In this document: in pieces, positions 14,089 through 26,574 of the stretch
Position numbering within the stretch: position 1 is the stretch's first letter
Layout of the letters: each line of letters starts with the position of its first letter
NCBI GenBank assembly: GCA_964016885.1
Contig: OZ024748.1
Location: forward strand, 37,543,047-37,607,046
Source of the DNA: Eledone cirrhosa
Lineage: Eukaryota > Mollusca > Cephalopoda > Octopoda > Eledonidae
Length of the DNA stretch: 64,000 nucleotides
Direction: 5' to 3'
Notes under the pieces: generated by a model
Told to the model about the DNA's origin: nothing
What the model saw: only the letters and a program-made list of their open reading frames with translations
Database searches by the model: none
Program-made: the position numbers and the translations under genes

Positions 14089-17000
14089 TTAACTACCTCT
14101 AGATCTAGTATGACAATGTCAGTGTCAGTGTTAACTACCTCTAGATCTAGTGTGACAATGTTAGTGTCAGTGTTAACTACCTCTAGATCTAGTATGACAA
14201 TGTTAGTGTCATTGTTAACTACCTCTAGATCTAGTGTGACAATGTTAGTGTCAGTGTTAACTACCTCTAGATCTAGTATGACAATGTCAGTGTCAGTGTT
14301 AACTACCTCTAGATCTAGTATGACAATGTCAGTGTCAGTGTTAACTACCTCTAGATCTAGTATGACAATGTTAGTGTCAGTGTTAACTACCTCTAGATCT
14401 AGTGTGACAATGTTAATGTCAGTGTTAACTACCTCTAGATCTAGTATGACAATGTTAGTGTCAGTGTTAACTACCACTAGATCTAGTATGACAATGTTAG
14501 TGTCAGTGTTAACTACCTCTAGATCTAGTATGGCAATGTTAGTGACAGTGTTAACTACCTCTAGATCTAGTATGACAATGTTAGTGTCAGTGTTAACTAC
14601 CTCTAGATCTAGTATGACAATGTCAGTGTCATTGTTAACTATCTCTAGATCTAGTGTGACAATATCAGTGTCAGGGTTAACTACCTCAAGATCTAGTGTG
14701 ACAATGTTAGTGTAAGTGTTAACAACCTCTAGATCTAGTATGACAATGTTAGTGTCAGTGTTAACTACCTGTAGATCTAGTATGACAATGTCAGTGTCAG
14801 GGTTAACTACCTCTAGATCTACTATGACAATGTTAGTGTCAGTGTTAACTACCACTAGATCTAGTGTGACAATGTTAGTGTCAGTGTTAACTACCTCTAG
14901 ATCTAGTGTGACAATGTTAGTGTCAGTGTTAACTACCACTAGATCTAGTATGACAATGTCAGTGTCAGTGTTAACTACCTCTAGATCTAGTATTACAATG
15001 TTAGTGTCAGTGTTAACTACCTCTAGATCTAGTGTGACAATGTTAGTGTCAGTGTTAACTACCACTAGATGTAGTATGACAATGTCAGTGTCAGTGTTAA
15101 CTACCTCTAGATCTAGTGTGACAATGTTAGTGTCAGTGTTAACTACCTCTAGATCTAGTGTGACAATGTTAGTGTCAGTGTTAACTACCTCTAGATATAG
15201 TATGACAATGTCAGTGTCAGTGTTAACTACCTCTAGATCTAGTATGCCAATGTTAGTGTCAGTGTTAACTACCTCAAGATCTAGTGTGACAATGTTAGTG
15301 TCAGTGTTAACTACCTCTAGATCTAGTGTGACAATGTTAGTGTCAGTGTTAACTACCACTAGATCTAGTATGACAATGTCAGTGTCAGTGTTAACTACCT
15401 CTAGATCTAGTGTGACAATGTTAGTGTCAGTGTTAACTACCACTAGATCTAGTATGACAATGTAAGTGTCAGTGTTAACTACCTCTAGATCTAGTATGAC
15501 AATGTTAGTGTCAGTGTTAACTACCTCTAGATCTAGTGTGACAATGTCAGTGTCAGTGTTAACTACCTCAAGATCTAGTGTGACAATGTTAGTGTCAGTG
15601 TTAACTACCTCTAGATCTAGTGTGACAATGTTAGTGTCAGTGTTAACTACCTCTAGATCTAGTATGACAATGTCAGTGTCAGTGTTAACTACCTCTAGAT
15701 CTAGTATGACAATTTCAGTGTCAGTGTTAACTACCTCTAGATCTAGTATGTCAATGTCAGTGTCAGGGTTAACTACCTCTAGATCTAGTGTGACAATGTT
15801 AGTGTCAGTGTTAACTACCACAAGATCTAGTATGACAATGTTAGTGTCAGTGTTAACTACCTCTAGATCTAGTGTGACAATGTTAGTGTCAGTGTTAACT
15901 ACCTGTAGATCTAGTATGACAATGTCAGTGTCAGGGTTAACTACCTCTAGATCTACTATGACAATGTTAGTGTCAGTGTTAACTACCACTAGATCTAGTA
16001 TGACAATGTCAGTGTCAGGGTTAACTACCTCTAGATCTAGTATGACAATGTTAGTGTCAGTGTTAACTACCTCTAGATCTAGTATGACAATGTTAGTGTC
16101 AGTGTTAACTACCTCTAGATCTAGTAAGACAATGTCAGTGTCAGGGTTAACTACCTCTAGATCTAGTATGACAATGTTAGTGTCAGTGTTAACTACCTCT
16201 AGATCTAGTATGACAATGTTAGTGTCAGTGTTAACTACCACTAGATCTAGTATGACAATGTCAGTGTCAGGGTTAACTACCTCTAGATCTAGTATGACAA
16301 TGTTAGTGTCAGTGTTAACTACCTCTAGATCTAGTATGACAATGTTAGTGTCAGTGTTAACTACCTCAAGATCTAGTATGACAATGTTCGTGTCAGTGTT
16401 AACTACCTCTAGATATAGTATGACAATGTCAGTGTCAGGGTTAACTACCTCTAGATCTAGTATGACAATGTTAGTGTCAGTGTTAACTACCTCTAGATCT
16501 AGTATGACAATGTTAGTGTCAGTGTTAACTACCTCTAGATCTAGTATGACAGTGTTCGTGTCAGTGTTAACTACCTCTAGATATAGTATGACAATGTCAG
16601 TGTCAGTGTTAACTACCACTAGATCTAGTGTGACAATGTCAGTGTCAGTGTTAACTACCTCAAGATCTAGTGTGACAATGTTAGTGTCAGTGTTAACTAC
16701 CTCTAGATCTAGTATGACAATGTTAGTGTCAGTGTTAACTACCACTAGATCTAGTGTGACAATGTCAGTGTCAGTGTTAACTACCTCAAGATCTAGTGTG
16801 ACAATGTTAGTGTCAGTGTTAACTACCTCTAGATCTAGTGTGACAATGTTAGTGTCAGTGTTAACTACCACTAGATCTAGTATGACAATGTCAGTGTCAG
16901 TGTTAACTACCTCTAGATCTAGTATGACAATGTTAGTGTCAGTGTTAACTACCTCTAGATCTAGTGTGACAATGTCAGTGTCAGAGTTAACTACCTCAAG

Positions 17001-17148
17001 ATCTAGTGTGACAATGTTAGTGTCAGTGTTAACTACCTCTAGATCTAGTGTGACAATGTTAGTGTCAGTGTTAACTACCTCTAGATCTAGTGTGACAATG
17101 TTAGTGTCAGTGTTAACTACCACTAGATCTAGTATGACAATGTCATAG
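14089..17148. repeat. Domain A HOR block A5, 3,060 bp
   Basis: It is composed of 627 bp to the GTGTAAGTG marker (14713-14715), 750 bp to the ATGTAAGTG marker (15463-15465), then a 1,683-bp distal part ending in the 36-mer at 17113-17148. The same 627/750/1683 layout is seen in block A9. Units with TATTACAATG and GATGTAG near 14,990-15,070 are typical of this subfamily. Confidence 0.93.
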
Positions 17149-19788
17149 TTAACTACCTCTAGATCTAGTATGACAATGTCAGTGTCAGTGTTAACTACCT
17201 CTAGATCTAGTGTGACAATGTTAGTGTCAGTGTTAACTACCTCTAGATCTAGTATGACAATGTCAGTGTCATTGTTAACTATCTCTAGATCTAGTGTGAC
17301 AATATCAGTGTCAGGGTTAACTACCTCAAGATCTAGTGTGACAATGTTAGTGTAAGTGTTAACAACCTCTAGATCTAGTATGACAATGTTAGTGTCAGTG
17401 TTAACTACCTGTAGATCTAGTATGACAATGTCAGTGTCAGGGTTAACTACCTCTAGATCTACTATGACAATGTTAGTGTCAGTGTTAACTACCACTAGAT
17501 CTAGTGTGACAATGTTAGTGTCAGTGTTAACTACCTCTAGATCTAGTGTGACAATGTTAGTGTCAGTGTTAACTACCACTAGATCTAGTATGACAATGTC
17601 AGTGTCAGTGTTAACTACCTCTAGATCTAGTATTACAATGTTAGTGTCAGTGTTAACTACCTCTAGATCTAGTGTGACAATGTTAGTGTCAGTGTTAACT
17701 ACCACTAGATGTAGTATGACAATGTCAGTGTCAGTGTTAACTACCTCTAGATCTAGTGTGACAATGTTAGTGTCAGTGTTAACTACCTCTAGATCTAGTG
17801 TGACAATGTTAGTGTCAGTGTTAACTACCTCTAGATATAGTATGACAATGTCAGTGTCAGTGTTAACTACCTCTAGATCTAGTATGCCAATGTTAGTGTC
17901 AGTGTTAACTACCTCAAGATCTAGTGTGACAATGTTAGTGTCAGTGTTAACTACCTCTAGATCTAGTGTGACAATGTTAGTGTCAGTGTTAACTACCACT
18001 AGATCTAGTATGACAATGTCAGTGTCAGTGTTAACTACCTCTAGATCTAGTGTGACAATGTTAGTGTCAGTGTTAACTACCACTAGATCTAGTATGACAA
18101 TGTAAGTGTCAGTGTTAACTACCTCTAGATCTAGTATGACAATGTTAGTGTCAGTGTTAACTACCTCTAGATCTAGTGTGACAATGTCAGTGTCAGTGTT
18201 AACTACCTCAAGATCTAGTGTGACAATGTTAGTGTCAGTGTTAACTACCTCTAGATCTAGTGTGACAATGTTAGTGTCAGTGTTAACTACCTCTAGATCT
18301 AGTATGACAATGTCAGTGTCAGTGTTAACTACCTCTAGATCTAGTATGACAATTTCAGTGTCAGTGTTAACTACCTCTAGATCTAGTATGTCAATGTCAG
18401 TGTCAGGGTTAACTACCTCTAGATCTAGTGTGACAATGTTAGTGTCAGTGTTAACTACCACAAGATCTAGTATGACAATGTTAGTGTCAGTGTTAACTAC
18501 CTCTAGATCTAGTGTGACAATGTTAGTGTCAGTGTTAACTACCTGTAGATCTAGTATGACAATGTCAGTGTCAGGGTTAACTACCTCTAGATCTACTATG
18601 ACAATGTTAGTGTCAGTGTTAACTACCACTAGATCTAGTATGACAATGTCAGTGTCAGGGTTAACTACCTCTAGATCTAGTATGACAATGTTAGTGTCAG
18701 TGTTAACTACCTCTAGATCTAGTATGACAATGTTAGTGTCAGTGTTAACTACCTCTAGATCTAGTAAGACAATGTCAGTGTCAGGGTTAACTACCTCTAG
18801 ATCTAGTATGACAATGTTAGTGTCAGTGTTAACTACCTCTAGATCTAGTATGACAATGTTAGTGTCAGTGTTAACTACCACTAGATCTAGTATGACAATG
18901 TCAGTGTCAGGGTTAACTACCTCTAGATCTAGTATGACAATGTTAGTGTCAGTGTTAACTACCTCTAGATCTAGTATGACAATGTTAGTGTCAGTGTTAA
19001 CTACCTCAAGATCTAGTATGACAATGTTCGTGTCAGTGTTAACTACCTCTAGATATAGTATGACAATGTCAGTGTCAGGGTTAACTACCTCTAGATCTAG
19101 TATGACAATGTTAGTGTCAGTGTTAACTACCTCTAGATCTAGTATGACAATGTTAGTGTCAGTGTTAACTACCTCTAGATCTAGTATGACAGTGTTCGTG
19201 TCAGTGTTAACTACCTCTAGATATAGTATGACAATGTCAGTGTCAGTGTTAACTACCACTAGATCTAGTGTGACAATGTCAGTGTCAGTGTTAACTACCT
19301 CAAGATCTAGTGTGACAATGTTAGTGTCAGTGTTAACTACCTCTAGATCTAGTATGACAATGTTAGTGTCAGTGTTAACTACCACTAGATCTAGTGTGAC
19401 AATGTCAGTGTCAGTGTTAACTACCTCAAGATCTAGTGTGACAATGTTAGTGTCAGTGTTAACTACCTCTAGATCTAGTGTGACAATGTTAGTGTCAGTG
19501 TTAACTACCACTAGATCTAGTATGACAATGTCAGTGTCAGTGTTAACTACCTCTAGATCTAGTATGACAATGTTAGTGTCAGTGTTAACTACCTCTAGAT
19601 CTAGTGTGACAATGTCAGTGTCAGAGTTAACTACCTCAAGATCTAGTGTGACAATGTTAGTGTCAGTGTTAACTACCTCTAGATCTAGTGTGACAATGTT
19701 AGTGTCAGTGTTAACTACCTCTAGATCTAGTGTGACAATGTTAGTGTCAGTGTTAACTACCACTAGATCTAGTATGACAATGTCATAG
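17149..19788. repeat. Domain A HOR block A6, 2,640 bp
   Basis: This is the A5 layout with the first part reduced from 627 to 207 bp (ten 42-mers missing), then 750 bp and 1,683 bp. Markers are GTGTAAGTG at 17353 and ATGTAAGTG at 18103, with the 36-mer at 19753-19788. Block A10 has the same contracted layout. Confidence 0.93.
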
Positions 19789-22428
19789 TTAACTACCTCT
19801 AGATCTAGTATGACAATGTCAGTGTCAGTGTTAACTACCTCTAGATCTAGTGTGACAATGTTAGTGTCAGTGTTAACTACCTCTAGATCTAGTATGACAA
19901 TGTTAGTGTCATTGTTAACTACCTCTAGATCTAGTGTGACAATGTTAGTGTCAGTGTTAACTACCTCTAGATCTAGTATGACAATGTCAGTGTCAGTGTT
20001 AACTACCTCTAGATCTAGTATGACAATGTCAGTGTCAGTGTTAACTACCTCTAGATCTAGTATGACAATGTTAGTGTCAGTGTTAACTACCTCTAGATCT
20101 AGTGTGACAATGTTAATGTCAGTGTTAACTACCTCTAGGTCTAGTATGACAATGTTAGTGTCAGTGTTAACTACCACTAGATCTAGTATGACAATGTTAG
20201 TGTCAGTGTTAACTACCTCTAGATCTAGTATGGCAATGTTAGTGACAGTGTTAACTACCTCTAGATCTAGTATGACAATGTTAGTGTCAGTGTTAACTAC
20301 CTCTAGATCTAGTATGACAATGTCAGTGTCATTGTTAACTATCTCTAGATCTAGTGTGACAATATCAGTGTCAGGGTTAACTACCTCAAGATCTAGTGTG
20401 ACAATGTTAGTGTAAGTGTTAACAACCTCTAGATCTAGTATGACAATGTTAGTGTCAGTGTTAACTACCTCTAGATCTAGTATGACAATGTCAGTGTCAG
20501 GGTTAACTACCTCAAGATCTAGTATGACAATGTCAGTGTCAGTGTTAACTACCTCTAGATCTAGTGAGACGATGTTAGTGTCAGTGTTAACTACCTGTAG
20601 ATCTAGTATGACAATGTCAGTGTCAGGGTTAACTACCTCTAGATCTACTATGACAATGTTAGTGTCAGTGTTAACTACCACTAGATCTAGTGTGACAATG
20701 TTAGTGTCAGTGTTAACTACCTCTAGATCTAGTGTGACAATGTTAGTGTCAGTGTTAACTACCACTAGATCTAGTATGACAATGTCAGTGTCAGTGTTAA
20801 CTACCTCTAGATCTAGTATTACAATGTTAGTGTCAGTGTTAACTACCTCTAGATCTAGTGTGACAATGTTAGTGTCAGTGTTAACTACCACTAGATGTAG
20901 TATGACAATGTCAGTGTCAGTGTTAACTACCTCTAGATCTAGTATGACAATGTTAGTGTCAGTGTTAACTACCACTAGATCTAGTGTGACAATGTCAGTG
21001 TCAGTGTTAACTACCTCAAGATCTAGTGTGACAATGTTAGTGTCAGTGTTAACTACCTCTAGATCTAGTGTGACAATGTTAGTGTCAGTGTTAACTACCA
21101 CTAGATCTAGTATGACAATGTCAGTGTCAGTGTTAACTACCTCTAGATCTAGTGTGACAATGTTAGTGTCAGTGTTAACTACCTGTAGATCTAGTATGAC
21201 AATGTCAGTGTCAGGGTTAACTACCTCTAGATCTACTATGACAATGTTAGTGTCAGTGTTAACTACCACTAGATCTAGTATGACAATGTCAGTGTCAGGG
21301 TTAACTACCTCTAGATCTAGTATGACAATGTTAGTGTCAGTGTTAACTACCTCTAGATCTAGTATGACAATGTTAGTGTCAGTGTTAACTACCTCTAGAT
21401 CTAGTAAGACAATGTCAGTGTCAGGGTTAACTACCTCTAGATCTAGTATGACAATGTTAGTGTCAGTGTTAACTACCTCTAGATCTAGTATGACAATGTT
21501 AGTGTCAGTGTTAACTACCACTAGATCTAGTATGACAATGTCAGTGTCAGGGTTAACTACCTCTAGATCTAGTATGACAATGTTAGTGTCAGTGTTAACT
21601 ACCTCTAGATCTAGTATGACAATGTTAGTGTCAGTGTTAACTACCTCAAGATCTAGTATGACAATGTTCGTGTCAGTGTTAACTACCTCTAGATATAGTA
21701 TGACAATGTCAGTGTCAGGGTTAACTACCTCTAGATCTAGTATGACAATGTTAGTGTCAGTGTTAACTACCTCTAGATCTAGTATGACAATGTTAGTGTC
21801 AGTGTTAACTACCTCTAGATCTAGTATGACAGTGTTCGTGTCAGTGTTAACTACCTCTAGATATAGTATGACAATGTCAGTGTCAGTGTTAACTACCACT
21901 AGATCTAGTGTGACAATGTCAGTGTCAGTGTTAACTACCTCAAGATCTAGTGTGACAATGTTAGTGTCAGTGTTAACTACCTCTAGATCTAGTATGACAA
22001 TGTTAGTGTCAGTGTTAACTACCACTAGATCTAGTGTGACAATGTCAGTGTCAGTGTTAACTACCTCAAGATCTAGTGTGACAATGTTAGTGTCAGTGTT
22101 AACTACCTCTAGATCTAGTGTGACAATGTTAGTGTCAGTGTTAACTACCACTAGATCTAGTATGACAATGTCAGTGTCAGTGTTAACTACCTCTAGATCT
22201 AGTATGACAATGTTAGTGTCAGTGTTAACTACCTCTAGATCTAGTGTGACAATGTCAGTGTCAGTGTTAACTACCTCAAGATCTAGTGTGACAATGTTAG
22301 TGTCAGTGTTAACTACCTCTAGATCTAGTGTGACAATGTTAGTGTCAGTGTTAACTACCTCTAGATCTAGTGTGACAATGTTAGTGTCAGTGTTAACTAC
22401 CACTAGATCTAGTATGACAATGTCATAG
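19789..22428. repeat. Domain A HOR block A7, 2,640 bp
   Basis: It has the same total length as A6 but a different make-up: 627 bp to the GTGTAAGTG marker (20413), then 2,013 bp with no ATGTAAGTG marker. Near 21,170 a TGTGAC unit runs directly into the ACCTGTAG unit, where the other blocks carry the ATGTAAGTG marker and its following units. A diagnostic GGTCTAG near 20,138 is shared only with the matching unit of A11. The equal length of A6 and A7 is therefore coincidental. Confidence 0.92.
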
Positions 22429-23514
22429 TTAACTACCTCTAGATCTAGTATGACAATGTCAGTGTCAGTGTTAACTACCTCTAGATCTAGTGTGACAATG
22501 TTAGTGTCAGTGTTAACTACCTCTAGATCTAGTATGACAATGTTAGTGTCATTGTTAACTACCTCTAGATCTAGTGTGACAATGTTAGTGTCAGTGTTAA
22601 CTACCTCTAGATCTAGTATGACAATGTCAGTGTCAGTGTTAACTACCTCTAGATCTAGTATGACAATGTCAGTGTCAGTGTTAACTACCTCTAGATCTAG
22701 TATGACAATGTTAGTGTCAGTGTTAACTACCTCTAGATCTAGTGTGACAATGTTAATGTCAGTGTTAACTACCTCTAGATCTAGTATGACAATGTTAGTG
22801 TCAGTGTTAACAACCACTAGATCTAGTATGACAATGTTAGTGTCAGTGTTAACTACCTCTAGATCTAGTATGGCAATGTTAGTGACAGTGTTAACTACCT
22901 CTAGATCTAGTATGACAATGTTAGTGTCAGTGTTAACTACCTCTAGATCTAGTATGACAATGTCAGTGTCATTGTTAACTATCTCTAGATCTAGTGTGAC
23001 AATATCAGTGTCAGGGTTAACTACCTCAAGATCTAGTGTGACAATGTTAGTGTAAGTGTTAACAACCTCTAGATCTAGTATGACAATGTTAGTGTCAGTT
23101 TTAACTACCTCTAGATCTAGTATGACAATGTCAGTGTCAGGGTTAACTACCTCAAGATCTAGTATGACAATGTCAGTGTCAGTGTTAACTACCTCTAGAT
23201 CTAGTGAGACGATGTTAGTGTCAGTGTTAACTACCTGTAGATCTAGTATGACAATGTCAGTGTCAGTGTTAACTACCTCTAGATCTAGTATGACAATGTT
23301 AGTGTCAGTGTTAACTACCTCTAGATCTAGTGTGACAATGTCAGTGTCAGAGTTAACTACCTCAAGATCTAGTGTGACAATGTTAGTGTCAGTGTTAACT
23401 ACCTCTAGATCTAGTGTGACAATGTTAGTGTCAGTGTTAACTACCTCTAGATCTAGTGTGACAATGTTAGTGTCAGTGTTAACTACCACTAGATCTAGTA
23501 TGACAATGTCATAG
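22429..23514. repeat. Domain A HOR block A8, 1,086 bp: duplication junction
   Basis: The first part (to about 23,250) matches 31,813-32,640, including two rare shared variants: TTAACAACCACTAG (22,808 and 32,192) and CAGTTTTAAC (near 23,096 and 32,480). The last part (from about 23,257) matches the end of block A4 (from about 13,831), including CAGAGTTAAC near 23,348. This hybrid is what the breakpoint of a tandem duplication of about 9.4 kb should look like. Confidence 0.9.
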
Positions 23515-26500
23515 TTAACTACCTCTAGATCTAGTATGACAATGTCAGTGTCAGTGTTAACTACCTCTAGATCTAGTGTGACAATGTTAGTGTCAGTGTT
23601 AACTACCTCTAGATCTAGTATGACAATGTTAGTGTCAGTGTTAACTACCTCTAGATCTAGTGTGACAATGTTAGTGTCAGTGTTAACTACCTCTAGATCT
23701 AGTATGACAATGTCAGTGTCAGTGTTAACTACCTCTAGATCTAGTATGACAATGTCAGTGTCAGTGTTAACTACCTCTAGATCTAGTATGACAATGTTAG
23801 TGTCAGTGTTAACTACCTCTAGATCTAGTGTGACAATGTTAATGTCAGTGTTAACTACCTCTAGATCTAGTATGACAATGTTAGTGTCAGTGTTAACTAC
23901 CACTAGATCTAGTATGACAATGTTAGTGTCAGTGTTAACTACCTCTAGATCTAGTATGGCAATGTTAGTGACAGTGTTAACTACCTCTAGATCTAGTATG
24001 ACAATGTTAGTGTCAGTGTTAACTACCTCTAGATCTAGTATGACAATGTCAGTGTCATTGTTAACTATCTCTAGATCTAGTGTGACAATATCAGTGTCAG
24101 GGTTAACTACCTCAAGATCTAGTGTGACAATGTTAGTGTAAGTGTTAACAACCTCTAGATCTAGTATGACAATGTTAGTGTCAGTGTTAACTACCTGTAG
24201 ATCTAGTATGACAATGTCAGTGTCAGGGTTAACTACCTCTAGATCTACTATGACAATGTTAGTGTCAGTGTTAACTACCACTAGATCTAGTGTGACAATG
24301 TTAGTGTCAGTGTTAACTACCTCTAGATCTAGTGTGACAATGTTAGTGTCAGTGTTAACTACCACTAGATCTAGTATGACAATGTCAGTGTCAGTGTTAA
24401 CTACCTCTAGATCTAGTATTACAATGTTAGTGTCAGTGTTAACTACCTCTAGATCTAGTGTGACAATGTTAGTGTCAGTGTTAACTACCACTAGATGTAG
24501 TATGACAATGTCAGTGTCAGTGTTAACTACCTCTAGATCTAGTGTGACAATGTTAGTGTCAGTGTTAACTACCTCTAGATCTAGTGTGACAATGTTAGTG
24601 TCAGTGTTAACTACCTCTAGATATAGTATGACAATGTCAGTGTCAGTGTTAACTACCTCTAGATCTAGTATGCCAATGTTAGTGTCAGTGTTAACTACCT
24701 CAAGATCTAGTGTGACAATGTTAGTGTCAGTGTTAACTACCTCTAGATCTAGTGTGACAATGTTAGTGTCAGTGTTAACTACCACTAGATCTAGTATGAC
24801 AATGTCAGTGTCAGTGTTAACTACCTCTAGATCTAGTGTGACAATGTTAGTGTCAGTGTTAACTACCACTAGATCTAGTATGACAATGTAAGTGTCAGTG
24901 TTAACTACCTCTAGATCTAGTATGACAATGTTAGTGTCAGTGTTAACTACCTCTAGATCTAGTGTGACAATGTCAGTGTCAGTGTTAACTACCTCAAGAT
25001 CTAGTGTGACAATGTTAGTGTCAGTGTTAACTACCTCTAGATCTAGTGTGACAATGTTAGTGTCAGTGTTAACTACCTCTAGATCTAGTATGACAATGTC
25101 AGTGTCAGTGTTAACTACCTCTAGATCTAGTATGACAATTTCAGTGTCAGTGTTAACTACCTCTAGATCTAGTATGTCAATGTCAGTGTCAGGGTTAACT
25201 ACCTCTAGATCTAGTGTGACAATGTTAGTGTCAGTGTTAACTACCACAAGATCTAGTATGACAATGTTAGTGTCAGTGTTAACTACCTCTAGATCTAGTG
25301 TGACAATGTTAGTGTCAGTGTTAACTACCTGTAGATCTAGTATGACAATGTCAGTGTCAGGGTTAACTACCTCTAGATCTACTATGACAATGTTAGTGTC
25401 AGTGTTAACTACCACTAGATCTAGTATGACAATGTCAGTGTCAGGGTTAACTACCTCTAGATCTAGTATGACAATGTTAGTGTCAGTGTTAACTACCTCT
25501 AGATCTAGTATGACAATGTTAGTGTCAGTGTTAACTACCTCTAGATCTAGTAAGACAATGTCAGTGTCAGGGTTAACTACCTCTAGATCTAGTATGACAA
25601 TGTTAGTGTCAGTGTTAACTACCTCTAGATCTAGTATGACAATGTTAGTGTCAGTGTTAACTACCACTAGATCTAGTATGACAATGTCAGTGTCAGGGTT
25701 AACTACCTCTAGATCTAGTATGACAATGTTAGTGTCAGTGTTAACTACCTCTAGATCTAGTATGACAATGTTAGTGTCAGTGTTAACTACCTCAAGATCT
25801 AGTATGACAATGTTCGTGTCAGTGTTAACTACCTCTAGATATAGTATGACAATGTCAGTGTCAGGGTTAACTACCTCTAGATCTAGTATGACAATGTTAG
25901 TGTCAGTGTTAACTACCTCTAGATCTAGTATGACAATGTTAGTGTCAGTGTTAACTACCTCTAGATCTAGTATGACAGTGTTCGTGTCAGTGTTAACTAC
26001 CTCTAGATATAGTATGACAATGTCAGTGTCAGTGTTAACTACCACTAGATCTAGTGTGACAATGTCAGTGTCAGTGTTAACTACCTCAAGATCTAGTGTG
26101 ACAATGTTAGTGTCAGTGTTAACTACCTCTAGATCTAGTATGACAATGTTAGTGTCAGTGTTAACTACCACTAGATCTAGTGTGACAATGTCAGTGTCAG
26201 TGTTAACTACCTCAAGATCTAGTGTGACAATGTTAGTGTCAGTGTTAACTACCTCTAGATCTAGTGTGACAATGTTAGTGTCAGTGTTAACTACCACTAG
26301 ATCTAGTATGACAATGTCAGTGTCAGTGTTAACTACCTCTAGATCTAGTATGACAATGTTAGTGTCAGTGTTAACTACCTCTAGATCTAGTGTGACAATG
26401 TCAGTGTCAGAGTTAACTACCTCAAGATCTAGTGTGACAATGTTAGTGTCAGTGTTAACTACCTCTAGATCTAGTGTGACAATGTTAGTGTCAGTGTTAA

Positions 26501-26574
26501 CTACCTCTAGATCTAGTGTGACAATGTTAGTGTCAGTGTTAACTACCACTAGATCTAGTATGACAATGTCATAG
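23515..26574. repeat. Domain A HOR block A9, 3,060 bp
   Basis: It is the counterpart of A5 at an offset of exactly 9,426 bp, with the GTGTAAGTG marker at 24139 and ATGTAAGTG at 24889. One private change is seen: near 23,635 the hexamer TCAGTG stands where other blocks have TCATTG. The 36-mer is at 26539-26574. Confidence 0.93.

Larger units (their letters stand above)
13842..23268. repeat. 9.4-kb super-HOR, left copy
   Basis: It contains the end of A4, then A5, A6, A7 and most of A8. The markers at 14713, 15463, 17353, 18103, 19788 and 20413 all recur 9,426 bp to the right. Breakpoints are placed within about 30 bp by the hybrid structure of A8 and cannot be fixed exactly because of repetition. 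Confidence 0.88.
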
